From: Chania multitudinisentens RB-25
GTDB taxonomy: Bacteria > Pseudomonadota > Gammaproteobacteria > Enterobacterales > Enterobacteriaceae
DNA length: 64,000 bases
NCBI RefSeq assembly: GCF_000520015.2
Contig: NZ_CP007044.2
Location: forward strand, 1,550,001-1,614,000
Direction: 5' to 3'
Shown: piece after piece, positions 43,301 to 50,840 of the stretch
How positions within the stretch are numbered: position 1 is the stretch's first letter
Layout of the letters: each line of letters begins with the position of its first letter
Notes under the pieces: generated by a model
What the model was told of the DNA's origin: nothing
Seen by the model: the letters and a program-made list of their open reading frames with translations, nothing else
Databases searched by the model: none
Program-made: the position numbers and the translations under genes

Positions 43301-44241
43301 TCCGAATATCGCTACACTTTTGCCAGCCCATGTTTACTTCTGGGGAATGGGCTGACAGTTTCCATAAAATGGCGGACTTTTTTCAGTAATTGCCACATGG
43401 TGCGGCATTGATGATTACGGGTGATTGTCTCATGTAACGCCTGCCATAGCCGCTCAACATGATTCACCCACGGTGAATAAACCGGCTGATATATCACCCT
43501 GAATTTCGGGTTTTCCTTCAGCCAACTCTGTGTTTCCCGGTTTTTGTGGATGATGTAGTTATCCACGATGAGCGTGATTGTTTTTGCCAGCCGATACGTC
43601 GCCTTCAGATGTATTAACAGACTGATAAATAAGACTGAGCTTTTGCTGTTGCCGCCCACATAGCTGACTTTCCCTGTTCTGCTGTGTAGTGCGCCTGCCA
43701 GATAGTATTTTTCATTCTGCCTGGGCGTCACTACGCGTTTCTGCTGACCGCGTACCTGCCAGTCGGCACCGATTTTTGGATTGAGATGGATATTCACTTC
43801 ATCTTCGTAAAACACCGGATTTTCTGCGCTGCATTTCTCCAGCGATTTATGGATTACCGCCATTTTTTCTTCTTTGTGCGGGTCACGAATATGTAGTGTA
43901 GGTGCGGCGTCCACGTCCGGGGGAAAGTGATTCCAAATCGTCGATGCCATAAAGGATAAACCAGTTAATCCAGCGAATAATGGAAGAGCGTGCACAGCAA
44001 AGCGTTCTGGCGGCCGCGCTGACAGGCTCTCTCCGGTGCAACATCAGCATGGCGGTCAGCCTGCATGCATGGTTTTTGTCGCGTGTTCTGTGAATCGTTT
44101 TTTGCATCAGGCGTCGTTCACTACGAGGTATTGGTGCTATTATCGGCATCGCTCAGCCCGGTTGGTGATTTGTTTCTTTTTGGCGATTGATCAGATCGCC
44201 CAATCTGGGCTGAGTTCCCTTCAAGCGATCTACTATTCGGA
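43301..44241 (-). mobile_element. Degenerate IS630-family insertion sequence
   Basis: An element of about 0.94 kb encoding a broken IS630-type transposase on the minus strand. TCCGAATA at 43301 is inverted as TATTCGGA at 44234-44241, a possible terminal repeat; flanking TA duplications are not evident, so the ends are uncertain. Full-length relatives are ~1.1 kb, consistent with an internal deletion. Confidence 0.6.
43312..44149 (-). pseudogene. IS630-family transposase, frameshifted with internal deletion
   Basis: Two pieces in different frames. The upstream piece (44149-43883) encodes the N-terminal HTH: RSERRLMQKTIHRTRDKN through RSSIIRWINWFILYGIDDL. The downstream piece (from ~43910 to 43312) is the DDE domain with all three acidic residues: FYEDEVNIHLN, TLIVDNYIIHK and WVNHVERLWQ. 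The join near 43900-43915 lacks roughly 60-75 codons found between these parts in intact relatives and leaves the frames out of register. It should be inactive. Confidence 0.85.
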
Positions 44242-44454
44242 ACGCTTATCTAGTAAAAGACAGAGGTAAGTATTCTTTAGATGATAATACTTAGCGTTAT
44301 GATGGTTCGAGTATTAGTCAGCATTGCCCAAATTCACTATTACAAAGTGATGTTCAGCCATATGAGTTAATATCCATAGCATATAAAAGCATCGACTGGA
44401 CTCACGTAGCTGGCACGTCAGGGTACAGCATATGGGATGAACGCGTATTCTAGT

Positions 44455-44487
44455 TATAAAAGGCCGCTTACAAAGCGGCTTTTTATG
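44455..44487 (-). terminator. Terminator of the accessory two-gene operon
   Basis: GCCGCT / AGCGGC stem (44463-44468 and 44474-44479) flanked by A-rich and T-rich runs on both strands, so it can work in either direction. It lies at the stop of the 76-aa membrane protein gene. Confidence 0.75.
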
Positions 44488-44713
44488 TATATTTATCTGG
44501 GGTGTATTTCCAAGATAAATAGAAAACCACAATAATTGATATTATTAATAACCTCCCACTATATTCCGGTATAAATACCACATACAGCATATACAATAAA
44601 ACAAGGACAACAATTGGAAGGAAATTAAGGAATATAGTAAATGCGAAAATCTTAACGTATTTTAAGATGAAGTTAATCATGCTCTTTATTATTTCTAATA
44701 TTTCTATAATCAT
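44483..44713 (-). CDS. 76-aa two-helix membrane protein (putative immunity partner)
   Basis: A strongly hydrophobic 76-aa protein: an amphipathic N terminus (MIIEILEIIKSMINFILKYV), one membrane helix at ~22-47 (FAFTIFLNFLPIVVLVLLYM) and a second at ~53-69 (LLIISIIVVFYLSW), ending with a charged YTPDKYT. I do not recognise a named family. Its ATG overlaps the stop of the 235-aa gene (ATGA), so the two are translationally coupled. The position and size resemble immunity proteins that protect the inner membrane from pore-forming toxins or effectors. AT-rich codon use differs from the surrounding core genes, suggesting horizontal acquisition. Function is inferred only. Confidence 0.6.
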   Translation of the reverse strand: MIIEILEIIKSMINFILKYVKIFAFTIFLNFLPIVVLVLLYMLYVVFIPEYSGRLLIISIIVVFYLSWKYTPDKYT

Positions 44714-45417
44714 GAGTTGATAATCCCCTCTAATATTTCAATTTTTTCCTCAAGCGTAGCGTTATATTTACTCTTAAATTTCATTATCAGCCCTGTTATA
44801 ATTGGATCTACATATATATATAACATCTCAATGTTGTTAATATATAGTATATTATAATAACGAGGTTCAAGCATCCTTAGTTTTCTTGCAGCCATAGCTG
44901 CTTTTTGAACTTGTCCATAAAATGTAACAGCTGTTAAAGCTAATGTTCCCTTTTTATACGTGTGCTTTCTGATTGAGGCTAAAATCTCAGGTGAACCAGA
45001 TAAAGATTTACCTATTGTATAAGCGATAGCTTTCTTTGTTAGCATTCCCGCAACTAATCCTGCAAATAACTTGCTTGTCCCTCTTGCTTTTGATTTAACC
45101 TCTCTTTGAGTTCTATCCTCATCATCTAAAACAAATTCAACATATAAAGTCAGCATATACAGAAGTATATCTCTTTTTCTAAATAACTCCCAAATACCTA
45201 AAACATACCGTTCGTCTTCTATTTTTATTTCTTGGCAAACATCTTCATATTTATCTATGAAGCATGATGTTCGCCAGGAAAGCCTTTCAAAACCATCATA
45301 TAATACCTCAGTTGTATCAATTGCTTTTTCGTAGACACCCTTAACGCCTTTATCAAGGGATATAGCCATTTTTCTTTCAGCCTGCATGTGTTGCCTAAGA
45401 ATAGAACTATAGTCCAT
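44710..45417 (-). CDS. 235-aa accessory protein, candidate membrane-active effector
   Basis: The start at 45417 (MDYSSILRQHMQ) has AAAGGA nine bases upstream; the frame is open to 45564, but the extra N terminus continues a recombinase HTH remnant (DLSLSTIKRNW) and is not part of this gene. There is no signal peptide. Residues ~1-75 are charged and helical; ~76-98 is amphipathic; ~116-137 is a glycine-spaced hydrophobic stretch (LFAGLVAGMLTKKAIAYTIG) and ~157-178 a second. The C terminus is lysine/glutamate-rich. I recognise no catalytic motif. With the coupled membrane gene it looks like a pore-forming effector/immunity pair, similar in size and layout to T6SS Ssp6/Sip6 described from Serratia; this is a hypothesis, and no T6SS gene is in the window. 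Confidence 0.6.
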   Translation of the reverse strand: MDYSSILRQHMQAERKMAISLDKGVKGVYEKAIDTTEVLYDGFERLSWRTSCFIDKYEDVCQEIKIEDERYVLGIWELFRKRDILLYMLTLYVEFVLDDEDRTQREVKSKARGTSKLFAGLVAGMLTKKAIAYTIGKSLSGSPEILASIRKHTYKKGTLALTAVTFYGQVQKAAMAARKLRMLEPRYYNILYINNIEMLYIYVDPIITGLIMKFKSKYNATLEEKIEILEGIINS

Positions 45418-45524
45418 TAAACATGTTCCTTTATATTTTCGATGGTGAGCACTAAAAACCATTATATCTCTAATGTATACGTCAACGCTATCCTTAATCA
45501 AACGAGGCGTTACGACATCAGTGA

Positions 45525-45658
45525 TGTTCCAATTGCGTTTTATGGTGGAAAGACTCAAATCCAATTCAGTAGCAGCTTTAGATGGAGCTTAACCCTTGTT
45601 CTTTGGCTTGCTGTACACGTTTATAGGTATCTGTAGCAGCAGGTCGGCCTAACTTATT
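45525..45658 (-). pseudogene. Frameshifted C-terminal HTH of a resolvase/invertase-like recombinase
   Basis: Minus-strand translation from 45658 gives KLGRPAATDTYKRVQQAKEQ then GLSSI and a stop (TAA at ~45590). Removing one T restores KAATELDLSLSTIKRNWN, which completes the GRP-linker plus helix-turn-helix typical of serine resolvase/invertase C termini. No catalytic domain remains upstream. A single-base insertion and loss of the N domain mark it as a remnant. Confidence 0.5.
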
Positions 45659-45710
45659 ACAATTTTGCCACGTATTTCGGAGTATTTACGACGTAATTGT
45701 TACAGAATGG

Positions 45711-45762
45711 CGAACCGGGGAGTAACATAATAGTGTGCCCACACCAGGGAACCCCGGTTTCG
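45711..45762. other. Nested hairpin of unknown role
   Basis: CGAACCGGGG (45711-45720) pairs with CCCCGGTTTCG (45752-45762, one bulge) and encloses an inner GTGTG/CACAC stem. With the terminator 40 bases on it could be part of a short structured RNA or the relic of an att site. Confidence 0.35.
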
Positions 45763-45798
45763 TCTCCCTTTAGTTGGTGTATAGAGCCTGTAATCAAT

Positions 45799-45832
45799 AA
45801 CCCCGCGCAGTGTGAGCTGCACGGGGTTTTTT
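45799..45832 (+). terminator. Strong terminator at the island-core boundary
   Basis: ACCCCGCGCAG / CTGCACGGGGT with loop TGTGAG, one mismatch, followed by six T on the plus strand. It faces the convergent yhaK. Since rnpB has no terminator directly behind it, this may be the original rnpB terminator displaced by the island. Confidence 0.8.
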
Positions 45833-45844
45833 ACATTTATCGGG

Positions 45845-46546
45845 CTAGAGCGGTAAATCAATCAGTAAGGCGCGCAGCGGTGTTTCGGCCTGGATGGTCA
45901 AACGGTTTTCTTGATGGATAAACGCACCATCTCCGCAGGTCAATGTTTGGCTATCATGGTGTTCACCGGTTGCTGAAAATGTGCCGTGGATCGATTGCAG
46001 ATAAGCGCGAGGCCCGTTCAGCGCTAACTCCTGTAATTCACCAGCTTGTAAATCCAGGTGATGAATCCATACTTGTTGCCGTAGTTGCAGGCTACCTTGC
46101 ACGCCATCGGGTGAAGCCAGCAGCGTATGGGGTTTTGGTAGCAGGCTCAGGCACTGTATGCGTTCATTACTGCGCTCCGTGCAGGCGTCCAGCCACAGTT
46201 GCATGCGGGTGAGGGGCGTGGTGCTGCTAAGATTTTGCTCGCTGTAACTGAGCCCATTTTGCGTTGCCAGCAACAAGGCTTCTCCGGCTTCAGCGCGTAT
46301 GGTATTGCCCTCGCTGTCGCGGTATTCCGCTTCTCCTTGCAGGATCAAGTTCAGGATATCTACGTTGGGGTAGATACGTGGCTGGAATGAAGCTGCTGGT
46401 GCCAGCACTTCTTGATTCAATACCCGTAACGAGGCGTAACCCATCAGTTTCGGATCAAAGTAATGCCCAAAGGAAAACGTATAGCGAGCCTGTAGCCAAC
46501 CAAAATCAGCTTGCCCGCACTGTTGTGCTGTTCTACATGTAATCAT
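45845..46546 (-). CDS. yhaK: Pirin-family protein YhaK
   Basis: A 233-aa bicupin collinear with E. coli YhaK: begins MITCRTAQQCGQADFGWLQA, followed by RYTFSFGHYFDPKLMGY and ending RALLIDLPL. The N-terminal cupin follows the pirin pattern, though YhaK is reported to lack the usual bound metal and to respond to oxidative or nitrosative stress. It is divergent from its neighbour yhaJ, a LysR regulator. Confidence 0.95.
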   Translation of the reverse strand: MITCRTAQQCGQADFGWLQARYTFSFGHYFDPKLMGYASLRVLNQEVLAPAASFQPRIYPNVDILNLILQGEAEYRDSEGNTIRAEAGEALLLATQNGLSYSEQNLSSTTPLTRMQLWLDACTERSNERIQCLSLLPKPHTLLASPDGVQGSLQLRQQVWIHHLDLQAGELQELALNGPRAYLQSIHGTFSATGEHHDSQTLTCGDGAFIHQENRLTIQAETPLRALLIDLPL

Positions 46547-46656
46547 GGTGATTGGCTTTCTAAAATATTAGTTACCCAAATGGTAAGCATCTGGACGCTG
46601 GATTGTTAGCAAGTTAATCTGGTTAGTATATTCAAATTTCCTGAAAGAGAGTTTTA

Positions 46657-47562
46657 ATGGCCAGAGATCGTGCGTTAACGCTTGAGGCGCTAAGAGTGAT
46701 GGATGCGATTGATCGCCGTGGCAGCTTTGCCGCTGCCGCTGATGAACTGGGCCGAGTCCCTTCGGCACTCAGCTATACGATGCAAAAATTGGAAGAAGAA
46801 TTGGATGTGGTGCTGTTTGATCGTTCAGGGCACCGTACCAAATTCACTAATATCGGGCGGATGCTGCTTGAGCGTGGGCGTGTTTTGCTTGAAGCCGCAG
46901 ATAAGTTGACCACGGATGCTGAAGCGTTAGCCCGTGGCTGGGAAACCCATTTGACCATTGTCAGCGAAGCATTATCACCCGCCTACAAACTGTTTCCGCT
47001 GATCGACAAACTGGCGCTGAAGGCCAACACACAGGTTTCTATCTTTACCGAAGTGCTGGCGGGTGCCTGGGAACGTTTGGAGCAAGGGCGTGCTGATATT
47101 GTTATTGCACCAGACATGCATTTCCGCGCGTCATCGGAAATCAATACCCGCAAGCTGTATCAAGTGATGAGTGTTTATGTGGCGGCGCCAGATCATCCGA
47201 TCCATCAGGAACCCGAACCACTGTCGGAAACCACGCGAGTGAAATACCGTGGTATTGCGGTGGCTGATACGGCAAGAGAACGGCCAGTCCTGACCGTGCA
47301 GTTGCTGGATAAACAGCAACGCCTGACGGTGAGCACCATTGAAGATAAACGCCGCGCTCTGCTGGCAGGATTAGGCGTAGCCACCTTGCCGTATACGATG
47401 GTGGAAAAAGATATTGAAGCAGGGCGTTTGCGGGTGGTTGGGCCGGAATACAGCCAGGAGGCCGATATTATTATGGCTTGGCGGCGTGACAGCATGGGGG
47501 AGGCTAAATCCTGGTTCCTGCGGGAGATCCCCCGTCTGTTTGCCCAACAGGGGAATCATTAG
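46657..47562 (+). CDS. yhaJ: LysR-family regulator YhaJ
   Basis: A 301-aa LysR-type regulator with an N-terminal winged HTH (LTLEALRVMDAIDRRGSFAA, residues ~5-65) and a periplasmic-binding-like effector domain (~90-295). E. coli YhaJ senses aromatic breakdown products (for example of DNT) and activates yqjF. Here yqjF and yqjG are adjacent, so the same regulation is plausible. GAGAG precedes the ATG. It is convergent with yqjG. Confidence 0.93.
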   Translation: MARDRALTLEALRVMDAIDRRGSFAAAADELGRVPSALSYTMQKLEEELDVVLFDRSGHRTKFTNIGRMLLERGRVLLEAADKLTTDAEALARGWETHLTIVSEALSPAYKLFPLIDKLALKANTQVSIFTEVLAGAWERLEQGRADIVIAPDMHFRASSEINTRKLYQVMSVYVAAPDHPIHQEPEPLSETTRVKYRGIAVADTARERPVLTVQLLDKQQRLTVSTIEDKRRALLAGLGVATLPYTMVEKDIEAGRLRVVGPEYSQEADIIMAWRRDSMGEAKSWFLREIPRLFAQQGNH

Positions 47563-47578
47563 CCTCATCTGATAGACA

Positions 47579-48565
47579 TCAGCGGAAATGCCGATCGCGC
47601 CCATGTGGCGCATGCAAATCCTGTTCTGGCCCAATAGAAACAATGCCGTGCGGATTAAGAGTGGCATGGCTGCGATAATAGTGATGGCGGATATGGGGCA
47701 TGTTGACCGTATCAGCAAGGCCCGGCATCTGATAAATATCACGCAGGAAACCGTACAAATTAGGGTAATCGCTGATGCGCTGTTGATCGCATTTGAAATG
47801 GGTGACATACACCGGATCGAAGCGAATCAGCGTGGTCCACAGGCGCAGATCGGCTTCGGTCAGGCGTTCACCGGTCAGGTAGCGCTGCTGTCCTAATATC
47901 TGCTCCAGTCGTTGCAACGCGGCAAATACGCCGTCTACTGCCTCATCATAGGCAGCTTGGCGGGTAGCGAAACCGGCTCTGTATACTCCGTTATTCAGCG
48001 AATCGTAAATCCAGCTATTTAGCGCATCAATCTCTGTACGCAGTGCCAAAGGATAATAATCGCCTGCGCGGGCGCCGATGGCGTCAAATTCACTGTTGAA
48101 CATACGGATGATGTCAGCAGATTCGTTGCTGACGATGGTCTGCTGCTGTTTATCCCATAGTACTGGCACGGTGACACGGCCGCTGTAATGTGGATCTGCC
48201 CTCAGGTAGAGCTGATACAGAAAATCGGAATGGTAAAGCGTATCTCCAGTGGCGGCGGGGAAGTCTTTCCCGAAGGTCCAACCGTTTTCCAGCATCAGTG
48301 GATGTACGATGGAAACCGGGATTATCTGCTCCAAACCTTTCAGCTGGCGCATCAGCAAGGTACGGTGTGCCCAAGGGCAGGCAAGGGAAACATACAGGTG
48401 GTAGCGATCTTTTTCTGCTTTAAATGTTGTTTGCCCATCCTCACCCAAGTGATTTTCTGCCGTGACCCAGTGACGAAATTGTGAGGTTGAACGCTTGAAA
48501 TGGCCTCCGGTAGAGGTGGTGTCATACCAGACGTTTTGCCAAACACCATCAACGAGTTGCCCCAT
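47579..48565 (-). CDS. yqjG: Glutathionyl-hydroquinone reductase YqjG
   Basis: A 328-aa Xi-class glutathione transferase. The catalytic cysteine is in SLACPWAHRTLL (~residue 63), followed by the GSH-binding NESADIIRMFN. It reduces glutathionyl-hydroquinones to hydroquinones. AGGAGG lies just before the ATG. It is downstream of yqjF with a terminator in between. Confidence 0.96.
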   Translation of the reverse strand: MGQLVDGVWQNVWYDTTSTGGHFKRSTSQFRHWVTAENHLGEDGQTTFKAEKDRYHLYVSLACPWAHRTLLMRQLKGLEQIIPVSIVHPLMLENGWTFGKDFPAATGDTLYHSDFLYQLYLRADPHYSGRVTVPVLWDKQQQTIVSNESADIIRMFNSEFDAIGARAGDYYPLALRTEIDALNSWIYDSLNNGVYRAGFATRQAAYDEAVDGVFAALQRLEQILGQQRYLTGERLTEADLRLWTTLIRFDPVYVTHFKCDQQRISDYPNLYGFLRDIYQMPGLADTVNMPHIRHHYYRSHATLNPHGIVSIGPEQDLHAPHGRDRHFR

Positions 48566-48597
48566 AGGAACCTCCTGTATATCTGAGCAAGCAAGGC

Positions 48598-48621
48598 CAA
48601 AAGGCCCGCTGTATCGGGCCT
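48598..48621 (-). terminator. Terminator of yqjF
   Basis: AGGCCCG / CGGGCCT with loop ATACAG (minus strand) followed by TTTT. It lies 18 bases after the yqjF stop. Confidence 0.7.
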
Positions 48622-48638
48622 CTGGTGCTGGGATTATC

Positions 48639-49034
48639 TTACCATTTCTTATTTAGCAGGTGGTCGATGCTGAAACCACCCGGGCCTGCAACCGCCAGAA
48701 CGATATAACCACCGGCAATAGTCAGGTTTTTCATGAACATCAGTTGGTTGACGCCTTCTGCAAAGTTAATGTGGAACAGCAGTGCAGTCAAAACAGTAAA
48801 ACCTGCGGTGAACAGTGCCACGGTGCGGGTCAGGAAACCGAACAAAATGGCCAGGCCGCCGCCAAGCTCTAACAGGATAGTTAATGGCAGTAGGAAACCA
48901 GGAACGCCCATCGCTTGCATATATTGTTGGGTGCCTGCATAGGCATCACCCATTTTGCCGTAGCCTGCCACGATAAACAGGATTGGCATCAGAATGCGTG
49001 CAACCAGCAAACCTGTATCTTCTAATTTTTTCAT
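48639..49034 (-). CDS. yqjF: DoxX-family membrane protein YqjF
   Basis: A 131-aa protein with four hydrophobic helices and the DoxX pattern: LVARILMPILFIVAGYGKM, QQYMQAMGVPG, GGGLAILFGFLTR. It is collinear with E. coli YqjF. The second of two adjacent ATGs (49034) was preferred because it sits 6 bases after GGAG. The E. coli gene responds to aromatic compounds through YhaJ. Confidence 0.94.
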   Translation of the reverse strand: MKKLEDTGLLVARILMPILFIVAGYGKMGDAYAGTQQYMQAMGVPGFLLPLTILLELGGGLAILFGFLTRTVALFTAGFTVLTALLFHINFAEGVNQLMFMKNLTIAGGYIVLAVAGPGGFSIDHLLNKKW

Positions 49035-49300
49035 CATTAACTCCAAAAGTGATTTTGTTCGCCAATCTTGGCATCTGTGCGGCCGGAGGGGGTACTGCAC
49101 TGCTCGTAGCCTGTTAATGAAATTAATATTAGATGAGAATAGTAATAGTTGTTAGCAAGTAAAATTGTCTTTTTCTTTCAAAAAAAATGAATATTTCTGT
49201 GATTGAAAAGATAATTAAATCATGTGGTTGTGTTTTTTCTTGTGGCTAGATAAGAGAAGATGGTATTTTATAACGGGATAGTTGAATAAAGTATGGGGCG
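49035..49300. promoter_or_regulatory. AT-rich region upstream of yqjF
   Basis: A 266-base gap, very AT-rich from 49120 to 49280. It probably holds the yqjF promoter and YhaJ-type binding sites; no gene is visible. Confidence 0.35.
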
Positions 49301-49588
49301 TTATTTTGCAGGAAAGGCTCTGCGGATTACACGCAGGGTGCTCCAGGCACCAAAGGCACGTTGTGACCAACGGAGCAATTTGGTGGGATGGCGGATACCG
49401 TATAAAACCATAATGCTGAAACCGATAAACACATATTTGCGCTGGCTAAATAACCTCTGCCAGCCATGATCGAAACGTTCAGTCTTTTCCAGCCAGAGGG
49501 CTTTATTTTCGGCCAGATCCAGACGTTGTTGTTGGATCTGCCGAATCAGCAACGTTTTTTCCCTGTCACGGTACTGGCGGTGATTCAT
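49301..49588 (-). CDS. yqjK: YqjK-family protein
   Basis: A 95-aa protein starting MNHRQYRDREKTLLIRQIQQ: charged, helical first half, then a hydrophobic segment (YVFIGFSIMVLYGI) and a basic tail. It occupies the yqjK position of the E. coli yqjCDEK group and overlaps yqjE by 23 bases. The function is unknown. Confidence 0.8.
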   Translation of the reverse strand: MNHRQYRDREKTLLIRQIQQQRLDLAENKALWLEKTERFDHGWQRLFSQRKYVFIGFSIMVLYGIRHPTKLLRWSQRAFGAWSTLRVIRRAFPAK

Positions 49589-49985
49589 GCTTTCCCTCCA
49601 GTTGAGCACGATCCAGCTCCAATTGTTGACGTGTTGCGTTCAGCAAGGTTGAGCGACGCGCTTTAGCCAGGGTCCAAAACATGCCGATAACCGCCAGAAA
49701 TAACAAGACTGCGGTGGTAGTACCCAATGCGAACAAACGATCGGCGGGATCGATCGCCCAGAAAATCAGCATCAGCAAACTCATCAGACCGAATGCGGTG
49801 AATAGGAGGGTAAGCCCGGCCATCATCAGTAACTGAATGAGGTTGGCTTTCTCCTCTTCCAGTTCAATAACGGCCAGGCGCACCCGCGTTTCCACCATGT
49901 TGACCAGAATAGTGAGGATGCGCTGACCAATATCCAAGACCCCTTTAGCAGGGCCTTGGGCGCTGTTTTTAGGATGATCAGCCAT
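49566..49985 (-). CDS. yqjE: Phage-holin-like membrane protein YqjE
   Basis: A 139-aa protein with two membrane helices (~47-70 and ~79-103), preceded by the conserved TRVRLAVIELEEEKANL. DUF1469/holin-III-like family. The start at 49985 (MADHPKNSAQG) matches E. coli YqjE. It is read with yqjD (2 bases upstream) and yqjK. Confidence 0.92.
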   Translation of the reverse strand: MADHPKNSAQGPAKGVLDIGQRILTILVNMVETRVRLAVIELEEEKANLIQLLMMAGLTLLFTAFGLMSLLMLIFWAIDPADRLFALGTTTAVLLFLAVIGMFWTLAKARRSTLLNATRQQLELDRAQLEGKHESPPVP

Positions 49986-49987
49986 AA

Positions 49988-50293
49988 TCAACGGCGCGCA
50001 AGCAGAACGCCTAACACCACACCAACCGCTGCGCCGATACCGACCCCGGCCCATGGGTTTTCACGTACATAATCATCAGCCTGGCAAGCCATCTGTTTGG
50101 TTTGATGGGCCAATTTGTCACCTGCATCAGTCAGGCGTGCTCGGGTATCTTTCAGAGTGTCTTCTGCTTTGGCGCGCAGTTTTTCCAGCTCAGCTTTAGA
50201 TTTATCGGTGGAAGAGTTCAGAACTTCTTCTAGCATATCGGCCAGAGACTTCAGTTCAGCGCGTAAGTTTTCTGCATTTGAATCTTGTGCCAT
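49988..50293 (-). CDS. yqjD: DUF883 ribosome-associated membrane protein YqjD
   Basis: A 101-aa protein of the ElaB/YgaM/YqjD family: coiled-coil N part and a C-terminal membrane anchor (WAGVGIGAAVGVVLGVLLARR). In E. coli these proteins bind 70S/100S ribosomes at the inner membrane in stationary phase. AAGGAG precedes the ATG. First gene of the yqjD-yqjE-yqjK set. Confidence 0.94.
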   Translation of the reverse strand: MAQDSNAENLRAELKSLADMLEEVLNSSTDKSKAELEKLRAKAEDTLKDTRARLTDAGDKLAHQTKQMACQADDYVRENPWAGVGIGAAVGVVLGVLLARR

Positions 50294-50474
50294 TGCGATA
50301 TCTCCTTAACTTTTGCATCAACAGACTTTCAACATAGCGGATTTATTCGATGGAGAAAAGGGCTTATGCCCGGTTGATATCACTGACTAACCACGATATG
50401 GGCTACTAAAATCCCGCTTGATGTGGTTCTCATCGATAAATTCGCTGGTAGTAAAACCGTTCTGCAAAAAAGAA

Positions 50475-50840
50475 TTATCCCAGATTGAGTGGCGAACGGA
50501 TGAACCAGTGGTTTGGTGTTGAAGACTCGCTCAGGGAAATGGTATAGCCAGGAGAGAGAATAGTTTGTAAGGCTTCACGTGCCTGCCATTGTTGCTCAGG
50601 GGAATCCAGACGGATCACCAGATTATTACCTTCGGGTGTAATGCTTTTGATGCGAATACCGTATTCATCCAAACGTTGATAGACATAAAAACCGTCAGGC
50701 AGTGACAGGCCCTGGTGAACGGATTGGATACGCAGCTCGCTTTCTGTATGCACCATGTAAGGCACCAACACGATGGTCAATGCCAGCAGTGCCAGTGCGA
50801 TAATGAGTGCGTATTGCCAGCGCGGGCGTTGAGCGATCAC
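50475..50840 (-). CDS. mzrA: EnvZ/OmpR connector MzrA
   Basis: A 121-aa protein with one N-terminal membrane helix (YALIIALALLALTIVLVPYM) and a periplasmic domain with SVHQGLSLPDGF and IKSITPEGNNLVI as in E. coli MzrA. MzrA binds EnvZ and links CpxA to EnvZ/OmpR signalling. I chose the GTG at 50840 (overlapping the yqjA stop as GTGA), although an ATG at 50885 in frame would extend it inside yqjA. The yqjC gene that follows mzrA in E. coli is absent; the 180 bases to yqjD hold no gene. Confidence 0.88.
   Translation of the reverse strand: MIAQRPRWQYALIIALALLALTIVLVPYMVHTESELRIQSVHQGLSLPDGFYVYQRLDEYGIRIKSITPEGNNLVIRLDSPEQQWQAREALQTILSPGYTISLSESSTPNHWFIRSPLNLG

Larger units (their letters stand above)
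45418..45844. other. Non-coding stretch with recombinase remnant, structured repeat and terminator
   Basis: A 427-base stretch. 45418-45510 should hold the promoter of the accessory operon: minus-strand TTGATT (45501-45496) and TATACA (45479-45474) with a 16-base spacer is one option. 45530-45655 is the broken recombinase HTH. 45711-45762 is a long hairpin, and 45799-45832 a terminator. Confidence 0.45.

Noticed and set aside
44314..44532. 72-codon minus-strand frame downstream of the gene pair
   Set aside because: It spans the terminator hairpin and overlaps the end of the 76-aa gene; composition is not protein-like.
44483..45417. Classical type II toxin-antitoxin pair
   Set aside because: The second protein is a membrane protein, not a soluble DNA-binding antitoxin, and the first is larger than typical type II toxins.
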